A stretch of 64,000 nucleotides of DNA from Philodulcilactobacillus myokonensis (GTDB lineage Bacteria; Bacillota; Bacilli; Lactobacillales; Lactobacillaceae): assembly GCF_027923585.1 (NCBI RefSeq), contig NZ_BRPL01000002.1, positions 496,001 to 560,000 on the forward strand. Reading direction: 5' to 3'. Each line of letters starts with the position of its first letter. Positions within the stretch are counted from its first letter, which is position 1. The translations under genes were made by a program, and so were the position numbers. Positions 1 through 8,149 of the stretch are shown one piece after another. The notes below the pieces were generated by a model. It saw only the letters and a list, made by a program, of their open reading frames with translations. It was not told the origin of the DNA and made no database searches.

Positions 1-55
1 GGATGACACTGTTTAGGAGTTTCTTTAGCTGATTGTTAAAATTAACCATAATAAA

Positions 56-98
56 AGGGTTCATTTCATGTAAATCATGAAATGAACCTTTTTTTATT
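56..98. terminator. Bidirectional intrinsic terminator after perR
   Basis: A near-perfect inverted repeat with 13-bp arms (GGTTCATTTCATG and its complement) and a 5-nt loop is followed by seven T on the + strand and has an A-run on its left side, so it can terminate the leftward perR transcript and any rightward transcript entering from before the window. Confidence 0.85.
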
Positions 99-112
99 CC
101 GTTTTGATTTAA

Positions 113-577
113 TTATTTACTTCGTTGCTTATTTAACTTCTTTTGACACTGTGGACATAAACCATAAACTTCAATTTTACTATGTGATAGTAAATAGCCA
201 GTTTGGTCAGCGGCTTCATCTTTTAAGTGTTGACTGATTTTCATATAATCGTCACTTGAGACATCGGTAATTCGTCCACAATTTTCACAAATGGCATGAA
301 AATGAGGTTGACCAAAGAAGTCGTACCTGATTCCACCACCTTGATTAGGTAATTCAATTATAATTCCGATCTTTTCGAATAGTTCGAGCGTATTATAAAT
401 GGTTGCCATACTTAGGTTAGAAAATTGTTTTTCTAAAGAATCATAGATAGTTTCAACAGACGGATGGTTATGATGCTCAATTAAATATTTCAAAATAATT
501 TGACGTTGTGGAGTAATTCGAACGTTGTGCTTTTTTAAACTTTGAATCCCAATTTCATATTTTTTTTGGTTATCCAT
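113..577 (-). CDS. perR: Fur-family peroxide-type repressor (PerR)
   Basis: A 154-residue Fur-family metalloregulator, the usual length, with an N-terminal winged helix (about residues 10-80) and a C-terminal metal-binding dimerisation domain. All PerR ligands are visible one position later than in Bacillus subtilis PerR: His38, Asp86, His92, His94 and Asp105 form the regulatory Mn/Fe site, and C97xxC100 with C141xxC144 form the structural zinc site. Asp105, where Fur usually has Glu, favours PerR over Fur or Zur. In this family Fe-catalysed oxidation of the site histidines releases DNA and derepresses peroxide defence and metal genes. It is monocistronic, with a good Shine-Dalgarno (AGGAGG) before the ATG. 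A 19-bp palindrome upstream suggests autoregulation. PerR is likely; Fur is the alternative. Confidence 0.85.
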   Translation of the reverse strand: MDNQKKYEIGIQSLKKHNVRITPQRQIILKYLIEHHNHPSVETIYDSLEKQFSNLSMATIYNTLELFEKIGIIIELPNQGGGIRYDFFGQPHFHAICENCGRITDVSSDDYMKISQHLKDEAADQTGYLLSHSKIEVYGLCPQCQKKLNKQRSK

Positions 578-608
578 ATCAATACCTCCTTGTTTTTAAT
601 CTGTATTT

Positions 609-627
609 TTTAATAATCATTATTAAA
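609..627. promoter_or_regulatory. Palindromic PerR/Fur-type operator upstream of perR
   Basis: A perfect 19-bp palindrome (TTTAATAATCATTATTAAA), 32 bp upstream of the perR start, matches 12 of 14 defined positions of the Bacillus PerR box TTATAATNATTATAA. The rest of the roughly 300-bp gap to the next gene is AT-rich and shows no ORF or RNA that I can recognise. Confidence 0.6.
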
Positions 628-874
628 TAGTATATATTATTATTATCATATATCTTATTGAAATAATTTTCAATTTTTTTCAATGTTTTAAGAATGTAAT
701 ATTGTTAAATAACTGAAATAAATATTAAACAAAACGCAAAAAACAAAAGACAAACGCCATTATAACAGAACTGGTGCGGAGTTGATAGCTATTTTTTAAA
801 TTGCATTTATTTTTAAATTTAATAAAATAAAAGTAATGATGTTAGTAGTCAACCAATAAGCAAAGGAGAATTAT

Positions 875-1330
875 GTGTTAAAAAAATCTAAAACCTTATA
901 TTTTTTAATCATATTAGTTGCTGTTTTGGCAATTATCATTCCATTTAAGATCAGTAACGCCAACGCAAAAGTTGATTCAATTCCTAATCATTTTCAAGGA
1001 ACATGGGTTTCACAAATGAAGTCTAAAGTTAATTACTTGGGAAGTAAGGAATATATCTGGGATGGCATTAAATTAAAATTAAATTCTAACCATGCTCAAA
1101 TTGCAACTCAAGACATGGAAAGCAAGGGCAATTATAATTTAAATAATCAGTTGAATTTTACTTCTGTAAAGTCACAATCCGATGGCTTTTATCAGTGTAT
1201 TGATAAAAATGGAAATGTTGTCTATTTAAAACATTTTACAATTAACCGGAATGGTCACTCTAAAGATGCAATTTATTATACTAATCAAAGCAATAAAAAA
1301 GACGGTAAATTATTATACCGTCAAGGTTAA
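875..1330 (+). CDS. Secreted or membrane-anchored protein of unknown function
   Basis: A 151-residue protein with a basic N-terminus (MLKKSK), a hydrophobic stretch at about residues 8-25 and a possible signal-peptidase site after ANA near residue 31, so it is probably secreted or held by an uncleaved signal anchor. There is no lipobox cysteine. The mature part contains an HFQGTWVS motif reminiscent of small beta-barrel extracellular domains, and I do not recognise a family. The start is GTG at 875 behind AAAGGAGAA; the overlapping ATG at 873 reaches a stop after one codon. It is flanked by AT-rich DNA and is probably monocistronic. Confidence 0.7.
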   Translation: MLKKSKTLYFLIILVAVLAIIIPFKISNANAKVDSIPNHFQGTWVSQMKSKVNYLGSKEYIWDGIKLKLNSNHAQIATQDMESKGNYNLNNQLNFTSVKSQSDGFYQCIDKNGNVVYLKHFTINRNGHSKDAIYYTNQSNKKDGKLLYRQG

Positions 1331-1373
1331 AATATTAAAAATGATCTGGGAATATCAATTTAATTTGATGTTC

Positions 1374-1868
1374 TTATTTTTTATCGTTTCGATTAATAAT
1401 ATAAATCATTCTAGTGGTAACGCTAGTGATCGTGATTTTGTATTGATCATCTAACCAGTGATACAAACTTTCATTATCAGCATTATTAATTATTTTAATT
1501 TTATCAACTTTAATTTGATCACTGAATAATAAAGTTACCATTCTTTGAACGATTTCAATTAATGCCTCTGAGTCAGCAAGTTTTTCAACGCAATCAATGT
1601 TCATGGTTGCTTGATGATTCTTAAAATCAATTCGGATCATTCCAAGAAAATGATCCGTTTTTTTATCGCCAATCCCAAAAATTAACTTTTGATTTTGCAT
1701 AATTGATTTCATCGATTGATTAATATAGTTTGCAACGCCATCGGGGGTAACGGTGGGGAAAATAGTTCTTAAAAATCTTAAAACGTCTTTAATTTGAAAT
1801 TGATTGATCCAATCTAATTTATAATGATTGGTGAAAAAGGGATGTAAGCTGCTAAAATTGGCTTTCAT
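1374..1868 (-). CDS. GNAT-fold N-acetyltransferase-like protein
   Basis: A 164-residue protein whose layout resembles RimJ/RimL-type GNAT acetyltransferases: an N-terminal segment, a GMIRIDF strand around residue 76, and a late strand ending in an ITSVTTRMIYI segment. The usual Q/RxxGxG/A acetyl-CoA loop is not convincing here (it may be degenerate in the region around residues 90-110), so activity is uncertain. The Shine-Dalgarno before the ATG is weak. It is convergent with the preceding secreted protein, with only about 40 bp between the two stops and no clear terminator there. Confidence 0.55.
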   Translation of the reverse strand: MKANFSSLHPFFTNHYKLDWINQFQIKDVLRFLRTIFPTVTPDGVANYINQSMKSIMQNQKLIFGIGDKKTDHFLGMIRIDFKNHQATMNIDCVEKLADSEALIEIVQRMVTLLFSDQIKVDKIKIINNADNESLYHWLDDQYKITITSVTTRMIYIINRNDKK

Positions 1869-2018
1869 GATTTGAATTCAACTCGATTAATTAGGATAAC
1901 TCTATTCTATGGGTATTTAATATATTTTTCAATGAAATATGGGTTTTCCATTATTGTTAATAAAATAATTGTGTCATAATAATAGTGTGAAATAAATTAA
2001 ATGAAAAGAGTGATTAAA

Positions 2019-3074
2019 ATGTCTGAAAAATTTTTAATTGGAACTTATACCCATAGTAAAAGTGAAGGAATCTACGAATTAGAACTTAATTCGGAAAGTA
2101 AAAAATTAGAAAATTTAAAATTAGTTGCTAAAGCCGGAAACCCAACATACGTTGCATTATCTAAAAAGAACCGCATTTATTCAGTTGATAAAGTCTTTAA
2201 TGCTGGCGGTCAAAAGGGTAATGTTAAAGGTGGTGTATTAGCACTTGATTTCAATGCTAAGCCTGCTAAGCCAATTAATTCAATCATTAAAGAAAACACT
2301 AATCCAGCTTATATTACCGTTGATGAAAAACGTCAATTTGTATATACTGCTAATTACCATACTGGGCAAGTCCGCGTTTATCAGATTGAAAACAATGGTT
2401 CACTAAAATACTTAGATGAAGTGGTTCACCAAGGCTCTGTCGGCCCGCGTCCAGAACAACAGGATGGTGCTCATCCACACTTTGCTGACTTAACACCTGA
2501 TGGCCGCTTAGTGGTTGTTGATTTAGGTCAAGATCGGGTTTACCTATATGATATTTCAGACAATGGTCAATTATCAGAAGTTAGTCACTTACAAATGCCC
2601 GCTGGATACGGTCCAAGACACATTGTTTTCGATGCTAAAAAACACGTTGCATACTTAGCTGGCGAATTAAGCAGTAACGTTGCTTCATTAAAATACGATG
2701 CTTCAAACGGTCAATTTAGCATTCAACAAATTGTAAAGACCATTCCAAAAGAATGGGAATCACATAATGGTGCGGCTGCAATCCGATTATCAGCCGATGG
2801 CAAGTTTGTTTATGTTTCCAACCGTGGTAATAATAGCCTTGCTGTTTTTGAAACATCATCAGATGGTCACTTAAAATTAATTCAATACGTTTCAACTGAT
2901 GGTGATTTTCCACGTGATTTTAATTTTGCAGATCATGAAAAATTCATCATTACTTTGAACCAGAATACTAACAACGCAACTTTGTACGAACGAAATCAAT
3001 CGACAGGTAAATTAACAATCGTTCAACGTGATTTCTATGTTCCAGAAGGAGTTTGTGTTTATCCAGAAGACTAA
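2019..3074 (+). CDS. Lactonase-family beta-propeller protein (6-phosphogluconolactonase type)
   Basis: This is a seven-bladed beta-propeller protein of the lactonase (Pgl/YbhE) family. It begins MSEKFLIGTYT, the usual start of the family, and repeats blade motifs such as GNPTYVALS, NPAYITVDE, GAHPHFADLTPDG, GYGPRHIVFD and SADGKFVYVSNRG. Members include the E. coli 6-phosphogluconolactonase of the oxidative pentose phosphate pathway; in lactobacilli many homologues are unproven, so the exact substrate is uncertain. I chose the ATG at 2019 over the one at 2001 because AAAAGAG sits about 7 nt upstream of it and the added residues are not conserved-looking. The protein is 351 residues and cytoplasmic. 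Confidence 0.85.
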   Translation: MSEKFLIGTYTHSKSEGIYELELNSESKKLENLKLVAKAGNPTYVALSKKNRIYSVDKVFNAGGQKGNVKGGVLALDFNAKPAKPINSIIKENTNPAYITVDEKRQFVYTANYHTGQVRVYQIENNGSLKYLDEVVHQGSVGPRPEQQDGAHPHFADLTPDGRLVVVDLGQDRVYLYDISDNGQLSEVSHLQMPAGYGPRHIVFDAKKHVAYLAGELSSNVASLKYDASNGQFSIQQIVKTIPKEWESHNGAAAIRLSADGKFVYVSNRGNNSLAVFETSSDGHLKLIQYVSTDGDFPRDFNFADHEKFIITLNQNTNNATLYERNQSTGKLTIVQRDFYVPEGVCVYPED

Positions 3075-3095
3075 TCAATTCATTTGATAAGAAGA

Positions 3096-3130
3096 AAACG
3101 GTAAATGAAATCTCATTTACCGTTTTTATT
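3096..3130. terminator. Bidirectional terminator between convergent genes
   Basis: The inverted repeat ACGGTAAATGA with its complement and a 4-nt loop is flanked by AAAA on the left and TTTTT on the right. The end of the leftward helicase gene overlaps its right arm. Confidence 0.85.
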
Positions 3131-5482
3131 TTGCCAAAATTTTTTAATTTGATTGGATAGTTTTTGGGGTGTATTAGCAATTTTTAATGGTAGCCAGTTG
3201 TTCGGATATGATTGAGTGTACCGTAATTGAGTGAAGCGTGAATCAATTAAAACGATGACTCCTTTATCACTAGCACTCCTGATCAATCTACCGGCTGCCT
3301 GTAAAACATGGTTTAATCCAGGTAATTGGTATGCAAATTCAAATCCATGGTGATTTTCACAATTAAAATAATTCATGACCATGTCTGATTCAGGATTCAT
3401 TTTAGGCAGACCAACGCTGACAATTCCGATTCCAATTAGGGTATTGCCCTTGAAATCGATTCCTTCTGAGAAAATACCACCCATAAGAGCAAAACCAACC
3501 ATTGAATGATTACAATTAGTTTTAAAACGGTGAATGAATTTTGCTCGATCGTGTTCATCCATCGTTTGTTTTTGGGTTATGGTTGTAATGGTTGGATAAT
3601 CGCAATGAAATTGTTGAAAAACCGCGCCTAGATAACGATTAGATGGGAAGAAAATTAGGTAATGACCAGCTTTTGCTTGGACCATTCGATGAATTGCATC
3701 GACAATTAATGGGATGCTGGCTGGCCTTCTTTTAAAAGTGGTCGTAATATAAGGCGTTATCGTTGTTAGTTGATTTTGTGCGGGGAATGGCGAAGTGATT
3801 CGGTATGCTAAACTGCTTTTTTCATTGCCTAGGACCCTTTGATAATAGTTCATCGGTGATAGGGTGGCAGAAAATAGCACGGCACCTCCGCCTAGATTCA
3901 GTGAATCAGATAGGTGGGAACTTGGATCCATGCAAAATTGCCTAAAAATAATATTATGTCCATGTTTAATAACCCTAGTTCGATAGGTATGATCGTAAAA
4001 ATCACTAATTTTAATGTAACTAGTGCATTGAAAGTAGTAATTAGTAACTTGATCTAAAACACTATCATTTCTTTGATTCGGCAACCATTTATGAATTGCT
4101 GCATTTAATTTGATAATTGTTTTGTCGAAGTCAATTAATGGACCCTTAACATGAATTGCACTTGCTTCCTTATGATCTTCGAATAGTTCATCCGCCGTAT
4201 TTTGGAATGCTTTTTTTAAATTTCTTAACGGTGTCAAAATTTTACCATTACGTCGTCGGTTATTGCGGGTGATTTTTATTAAATGTGTTAGCGGCTTAAG
4301 GCTTAGCGTTGCCGAATACATTTCACGCGAACGATCAACTAAATTATGGGCTTCATCAACTAAGAAGCAATTTTTCTTATTCTGGGTTGCAAAAAAACGC
4401 TTTAAATTAACCTGCGGATCGAATAAATAATTGTAATCACAGATAATGACATCACAAAATGAGCTTAAATCCAATGAAAATTCAAATGGATCAAGCTGGT
4501 ATTTTTTAGCATATTGAAGCACGATTTCTTTAGTAATTTGATTTTGGTGTTTTAAAACATCTTTGATTGCTGGCTTTAATCGATCGTAATAGCCAAGCAT
4601 GTACGGATTCTTTTCTGGCGGTTCATTCCGTTCACTTGTAAATTGAATTTTTTCCTTTGCAGTTAACGTGATACTTTTGATAAATAAATGATGTTTAACC
4701 ATTAAATTAATTGCTGCTTCAGCAACATTTCGGGTACTTTGCTTCGCCGTTAAATAAAAAATGCGCTGCAAGTTGTGTTCACCCATTGCTTTGATTCCGG
4801 GAAAGAGGGTGGAAATTGTTTTGCCGGTTCCAGTTGGCGCTTCAGTAAATAAATGTTTATGAAAAACGATTGTTTTGTAGACAACGGCAGCTAATTTCCG
4901 TTGGCCGGGCCTAAAACGTTTAAATGGAAAGGATAACTTCTTTGCGGTTTGATTCCTTTTTCTGACAATGTCAGCCCTTAATTTTAACCACTCCTCATAC
5001 TCATGAATCAAGTCATGAAAAAAATGATCAGCTTCATTCTTTTTAATAACATGATCTTGATGGGTAATATGATTATCTGGAGTTTGAACGTATGTTAATC
5101 TTAATTTGATTTGTTTGATTTTAGAATTTTGATTAAACATGAGGTAGGCATAGGTTTTTACTTGTCCCCAGTATAAATTTAAAATGCTGTTAGGAAGATT
5201 TGAAAATTCTGTATCGGATGTTTTAATTTCTTCTATTAGTGGGGTCTTGAGATGCAGATTAACAACATCGGCTCTTCCATGAATTAAATAATCAATGTGA
5301 TTAATTTGCACATGCTTAGATAGATAGTATTCAGATTGAAAGTTAACGCCCCTTTGCTTTTGAATCCGACGGTGGATCCTAGCACCTTGCTGGGGTGTAT
5401 TTTGACTATTTAACGCTGGGTTCAAATCGCCACTGCGTAATGTAAATTCAATTAAATCTCTAACGCCAATTCGATTCGACAA
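3113..5482 (-). CDS. XPD/DinG-type superfamily 2 DNA helicase with N-terminal nuclease-like domain
   Basis: A 789-residue protein of the COG1199 (DinG/XPD) helicase group. An N-terminal PD-(D/E)xK-like domain shows GRAD72, E85-I-K87 and Q107xxxY111, as in Cas4/RecB-type nucleases. Then come Walker A APTGTGKT (about 215-222), DEAH (376-379), and C-terminal motifs GGIFSEGIDF and QAAGRLIRS. Such proteins unwind DNA in repair or R-loop removal. Family members of this architecture normally carry four cysteines for a 4Fe-4S cluster between Walker A and DEAH; here the equivalent positions read KIQF (280), PEKNPY (N292) and QLDPFE (D331), with no cysteine in that span, so the cluster appears to be lost. 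The ATG has only a weak Shine-Dalgarno. The gene is divergent from degV. Confidence 0.85.
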   Translation of the reverse strand: MSNRIGVRDLIEFTLRSGDLNPALNSQNTPQQGARIHRRIQKQRGVNFQSEYYLSKHVQINHIDYLIHGRADVVNLHLKTPLIEEIKTSDTEFSNLPNSILNLYWGQVKTYAYLMFNQNSKIKQIKLRLTYVQTPDNHITHQDHVIKKNEADHFFHDLIHEYEEWLKLRADIVRKRNQTAKKLSFPFKRFRPGQRKLAAVVYKTIVFHKHLFTEAPTGTGKTISTLFPGIKAMGEHNLQRIFYLTAKQSTRNVAEAAINLMVKHHLFIKSITLTAKEKIQFTSERNEPPEKNPYMLGYYDRLKPAIKDVLKHQNQITKEIVLQYAKKYQLDPFEFSLDLSSFCDVIICDYNYLFDPQVNLKRFFATQNKKNCFLVDEAHNLVDRSREMYSATLSLKPLTHLIKITRNNRRRNGKILTPLRNLKKAFQNTADELFEDHKEASAIHVKGPLIDFDKTIIKLNAAIHKWLPNQRNDSVLDQVTNYYFQCTSYIKISDFYDHTYRTRVIKHGHNIIFRQFCMDPSSHLSDSLNLGGGAVLFSATLSPMNYYQRVLGNEKSSLAYRITSPFPAQNQLTTITPYITTTFKRRPASIPLIVDAIHRMVQAKAGHYLIFFPSNRYLGAVFQQFHCDYPTITTITQKQTMDEHDRAKFIHRFKTNCNHSMVGFALMGGIFSEGIDFKGNTLIGIGIVSVGLPKMNPESDMVMNYFNCENHHGFEFAYQLPGLNHVLQAAGRLIRSASDKGVIVLIDSRFTQLRYTQSYPNNWLPLKIANTPQKLSNQIKKFWQNKNGK

Positions 5483-5627
5483 AAATAAGCGCTCCTTAGT
5501 TACAGTTAATTTGATGTGTCATTAGTAAAACGTGATGTTAATGGAATTATTATTAATTCTACTGGTAATTTAGTTCGGTTTCAATTTAAAATGGAGATAA
5601 CCAAATGAAGTGAAAGGGGATATTTCA

Positions 5628-6470
5628 TTGATTCAAATCGTTACCGATTCATCCGCATTAATTACTAAAGAAGAACAAAATAAATTACCAATTACAGTGG
5701 TTCCCCTAAGTGTTACCATCAACCAACATACTTATCATGATTCAATCGATATTGATGGTAAGGGGTTAACTAAAACAATTGCCGAAAATCCAAAGGATCC
5801 ATTTCCAATTACCAGTCAGCCGTCAATTGGTGCTTTCGTTGAAACTTACAACCGTTTAACTAAAAATGGTGATTCCGTATTATCAATTAACATGACCGAT
5901 TTACTAAGCGGAACGGTTCATTCAGCTGAACAAGCAGCTAAGATTGCCGATGGAAATGTCCAGGTTATTAATACTAAGTATATCGACCAAAGCTTAGGCC
6001 ATATTGTTTTAGAAGTTGCCAAAAAGGCTCAAAAGGGCAGTTCAATGAAAGAACTAGTCCAATTGACCCATGATCTAATGCAAAAAAGTGTTTTATTTAT
6101 TGGTGCAAGTACTTTAGATAATTTAGTTAGGGGCGGTCGGATTAACCGTGCCGTTGGATTGATTTCTAAGTTAATGAATCTACACGTTATTTTTAGATTG
6201 AAACCAGATGAATTGAAACTGGAAATGAAAGGCCGTGGTAAAAAGACCTTTCAACGTTGGTTTGACCGTAAATTTAAATCGGAAGTCAATGGTTATCATT
6301 TTAATTTTCTAGGAATTAGTTATACTGGTTCGGATCAATTTCCAAATGAATTAAAGGAACAACTTCATAATATGTATCCAGAAGCTGAAATTAAAGTCCT
6401 CTATACCTCAGCAATCGTAGCTAATCACGTTGGTCCCAATGCATTCGCCATTATGGGATGTTATAAATGA
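5628..6470 (+). CDS. DegV family fatty-acid-binding protein
   Basis: A 280-residue DegV-family protein. The family binds single fatty acids and, as FakB, presents them to the kinase FakA for phospholipid synthesis. Visible features are MIQIVTDSS at the start, the TSQPSIG loop (fatty-acid carboxylate contact), SINMTDLLSGT, and GRINRAVG in the middle. I chose TTG at 5628 because AAAGGGG lies 8 nt upstream and the encoded start matches the family; an upstream in-frame GTG at 5610 has no spacing support. No fakA-like DAK gene is nearby. The 3' end overlaps the convergent aquaporin-like gene by 10 bp. Confidence 0.88.
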   Translation: MIQIVTDSSALITKEEQNKLPITVVPLSVTINQHTYHDSIDIDGKGLTKTIAENPKDPFPITSQPSIGAFVETYNRLTKNGDSVLSINMTDLLSGTVHSAEQAAKIADGNVQVINTKYIDQSLGHIVLEVAKKAQKGSSMKELVQLTHDLMQKSVLFIGASTLDNLVRGGRINRAVGLISKLMNLHVIFRLKPDELKLEMKGRGKKTFQRWFDRKFKSEVNGYHFNFLGISYTGSDQFPNELKEQLHNMYPEAEIKVLYTSAIVANHVGPNAFAIMGCYK

Positions 6471-7165
6471 AGATATTTCATAATTGCTTTAAAAATTAAG
6501 GCAACTATTCCAGCTGAAATCGGAGCCAGGAGTGGAATTTTAGCGTAACTCCATTCTGAAACTGATTTATCGAACATGTGTGAAAAGAATGTTCTTGGAA
6601 TTAAGTCACGAGTTGGGTTTAATGCTGCTCCAGTAATGGGTGCAATAACGGTGATTAAAATTGTCATTAAAACTGATGACCAGATGGTTTTAATCCACCA
6701 TGCAATGCTAATATCATTCATGATTTGAGCGTTAACAATGATTGCTAGGGTTCCAAAAAATTCCCATAAGAAGTTTTCAAGATTCTTATTTGGGTCCCGC
6801 GGAACGGTCGCAAAAAAGTTTAAGTTAATTGGCAAAGTGTATAAGTATTTAGACCAAATGTATTCAACCGTTTTTGATGCTAACCAGGCACCGATGATTT
6901 GCGTTACGGTTTCGCCAATCATGACTGGCCATGTGATTTGGTGGCCAGCTGCCTGGGTAAATGAAAAGACCGGGTTAAAATTGGCTGTTCCCCAAAGGCC
7001 AGTACTAATGAGTGAGGCAATTAAAATGCTAATCCCCCAATATAGACCGGTAATATAACGATTTTGAAGCCGGGGGTATAAGAGGTAGTTAATAATTAAA
7101 CTGATGCCAAGCCCTAATGCTAACATTAGGTATGTTCCAATAAATTCGCCGATAATCATCTTCAT
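6461..7165 (-). CDS. Aquaporin/glycerol-facilitator-like channel with altered NPA boxes
   Basis: A 234-residue integral membrane protein of the MIP family, a usual length, with about six hydrophobic helices and two re-entrant half-helices. The first pore box reads N64-P-V and the second N183-P-T-R-D187, where aquaporins and GlpF have NPA twice. The Asp after NPxR and the following PR resemble GlpF-type glycerol channels. It should sit in the cytoplasmic membrane and pass small neutral solutes, perhaps glycerol, water or lactic acid; specificity cannot be read from sequence. It is monocistronic and convergent with degV, with a 10-bp overlap and no intervening terminator. Confidence 0.75.
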   Translation of the reverse strand: MKMIIGEFIGTYLMLALGLGISLIINYLLYPRLQNRYITGLYWGISILIASLISTGLWGTANFNPVFSFTQAAGHQITWPVMIGETVTQIIGAWLASKTVEYIWSKYLYTLPINLNFFATVPRDPNKNLENFLWEFFGTLAIIVNAQIMNDISIAWWIKTIWSSVLMTILITVIAPITGAALNPTRDLIPRTFFSHMFDKSVSEWSYAKIPLLAPISAGIVALIFKAIMKYLHL

Positions 7166-7248
7166 ATCGTTATGCCCCTTTTGGTTTTTAAATTAAAAAG
7201 AACCATTGCTGATCCTTGGATTAATTATAGTATAATTTTAATGATAAT

Positions 7249-7292
7249 AAAAAAGGTTACTTAATATTTATATATATTAAGTAACCTTTTTA
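7249..7292 (-). terminator. Intrinsic terminator after the 120-residue unknown gene
   Basis: A long inverted repeat (AAGGTTACTTAATA with its complement) is flanked by runs of A on the left and T on the right. It directly follows the leftward stop at 7295 and separates that gene from the aquaporin-like gene. Confidence 0.85.
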
Positions 7293-7294
7293 TA

Positions 7295-7657
7295 TTATGC
7301 AAGTTCCCATTTATCAAATTCTTTAGGATGATTTCCCAGATATTCAATTGCTTCTTTAGCTAATGCTTCGGCTTTTTGATGAATTTGTTCCGGTGTTAAA
7401 TCATTTCTTAGGTTATTAACATACATATCATTAATGTATCCTTCACCAATTTTAAAGAACTTTTCGGTCCTCCCAAAACCCTTGTCTTTAAATAAACGAT
7501 CTAAACCCTTTAAATCATTTTTAGCGGCGCTATAAATGGTTTCGGATAGTTTACTTTCAGAATGATTTAATTTTTGATCACCATATTGCATAATAAAATC
7601 GCCCATATCAACGATAATATTATGATGTTGTTGTTTTAAATATTTTTTATTTGACAT
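7295..7657 (-). CDS. Conserved-looking small protein of unknown function
   Basis: A 120-residue, mostly helical, charged cytoplasmic protein without signal peptide or membrane segment. A GFGRTEKFFKIGEGYINDMYV stretch in the middle and a C-terminal helical segment rich in Glu and Lys are visible; I do not recognise a family. GAGGTG precedes the ATG. It lies 53 bp downstream of another unknown gene on the same strand and could be co-transcribed with it. Confidence 0.7.
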   Translation of the reverse strand: MSNKKYLKQQHHNIIVDMGDFIMQYGDQKLNHSESKLSETIYSAAKNDLKGLDRLFKDKGFGRTEKFFKIGEGYINDMYVNNLRNDLTPEQIHQKAEALAKEAIEYLGNHPKEFDKWELA

Positions 7658-7710
7658 TTTTTCACCTCATAATTAATTTTAATTCAAATTGACGTTGATT
7701 GCCAACGTAA

Positions 7711-8079
7711 TTAATGGAGTGAAGAGCGGTAATTGCTACCATGGGATAGTTTAATGTGATTACGTTTAAATCGCTGGTGGGCACCATTGGGTTCAAATTT
7801 AAAGTGCCGCATTTGACCATTAAAATTTTTTCCGCTTAATTTAATTTTAGTCCATTGTTGCATCACATGAACCATGCTGTTAGCTTCAGCAACTCGCTTT
7901 GGATTACTTTCCCTCCTGGCAGTATCCTTAATATTACCAGCAACCTGTTGGGTTAATTTATTATGATAGGCAAGTAGGTCCTTGGTCAATTTGGCATTTC
8001 GATACTTATTGAATAATTTTTCAATAAAACGCATTGCATCCTTTGAATCCTTGGGTTGATAATAACGATTTGATGACAT
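7711..8079 (-). CDS. Basic small protein of unknown function
   Basis: A 122-residue protein with strongly basic, histidine- and asparagine-rich character, especially after residue 90. No signal peptide, membrane segment or known motif is visible. AGAAGGGA precedes the ATG. It is upstream of and in the same direction as the 120-residue unknown gene, and downstream of the xanthine permease by 70 bp. The basic tail could suggest nucleic-acid contact, but this is only inference. Confidence 0.65.
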   Translation of the reverse strand: MSSNRYYQPKDSKDAMRFIEKLFNKYRNAKLTKDLLAYHNKLTQQVAGNIKDTARRESNPKRVAEANSMVHVMQQWTKIKLSGKNFNGQMRHFKFEPNGAHQRFKRNHIKLSHGSNYRSSLH

Positions 8080-8149
8080 TAAATCCCTTCTTCCATAGAC
8101 ATTAATATAACATTAATGTCTGCACTCGTGAAATATTATATCTAATTGA

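Noticed and set aside
1-32. Possible 3' end of a rightward gene at the window edge
   Set aside because: All three plus-strand frames stop within 32 bases, so a gene may end here, but too few codons remain to support a product.
1251-1454. 67-codon frame overlapping the secreted protein and acetyltransferase
   Set aside because: No Shine-Dalgarno, spans the ends of two better-supported genes in another frame.
6738-7058. 106-codon plus-strand frame inside the aquaporin-like gene
   Set aside because: It is the antisense shadow of a clear membrane protein and has no ribosome-binding site.
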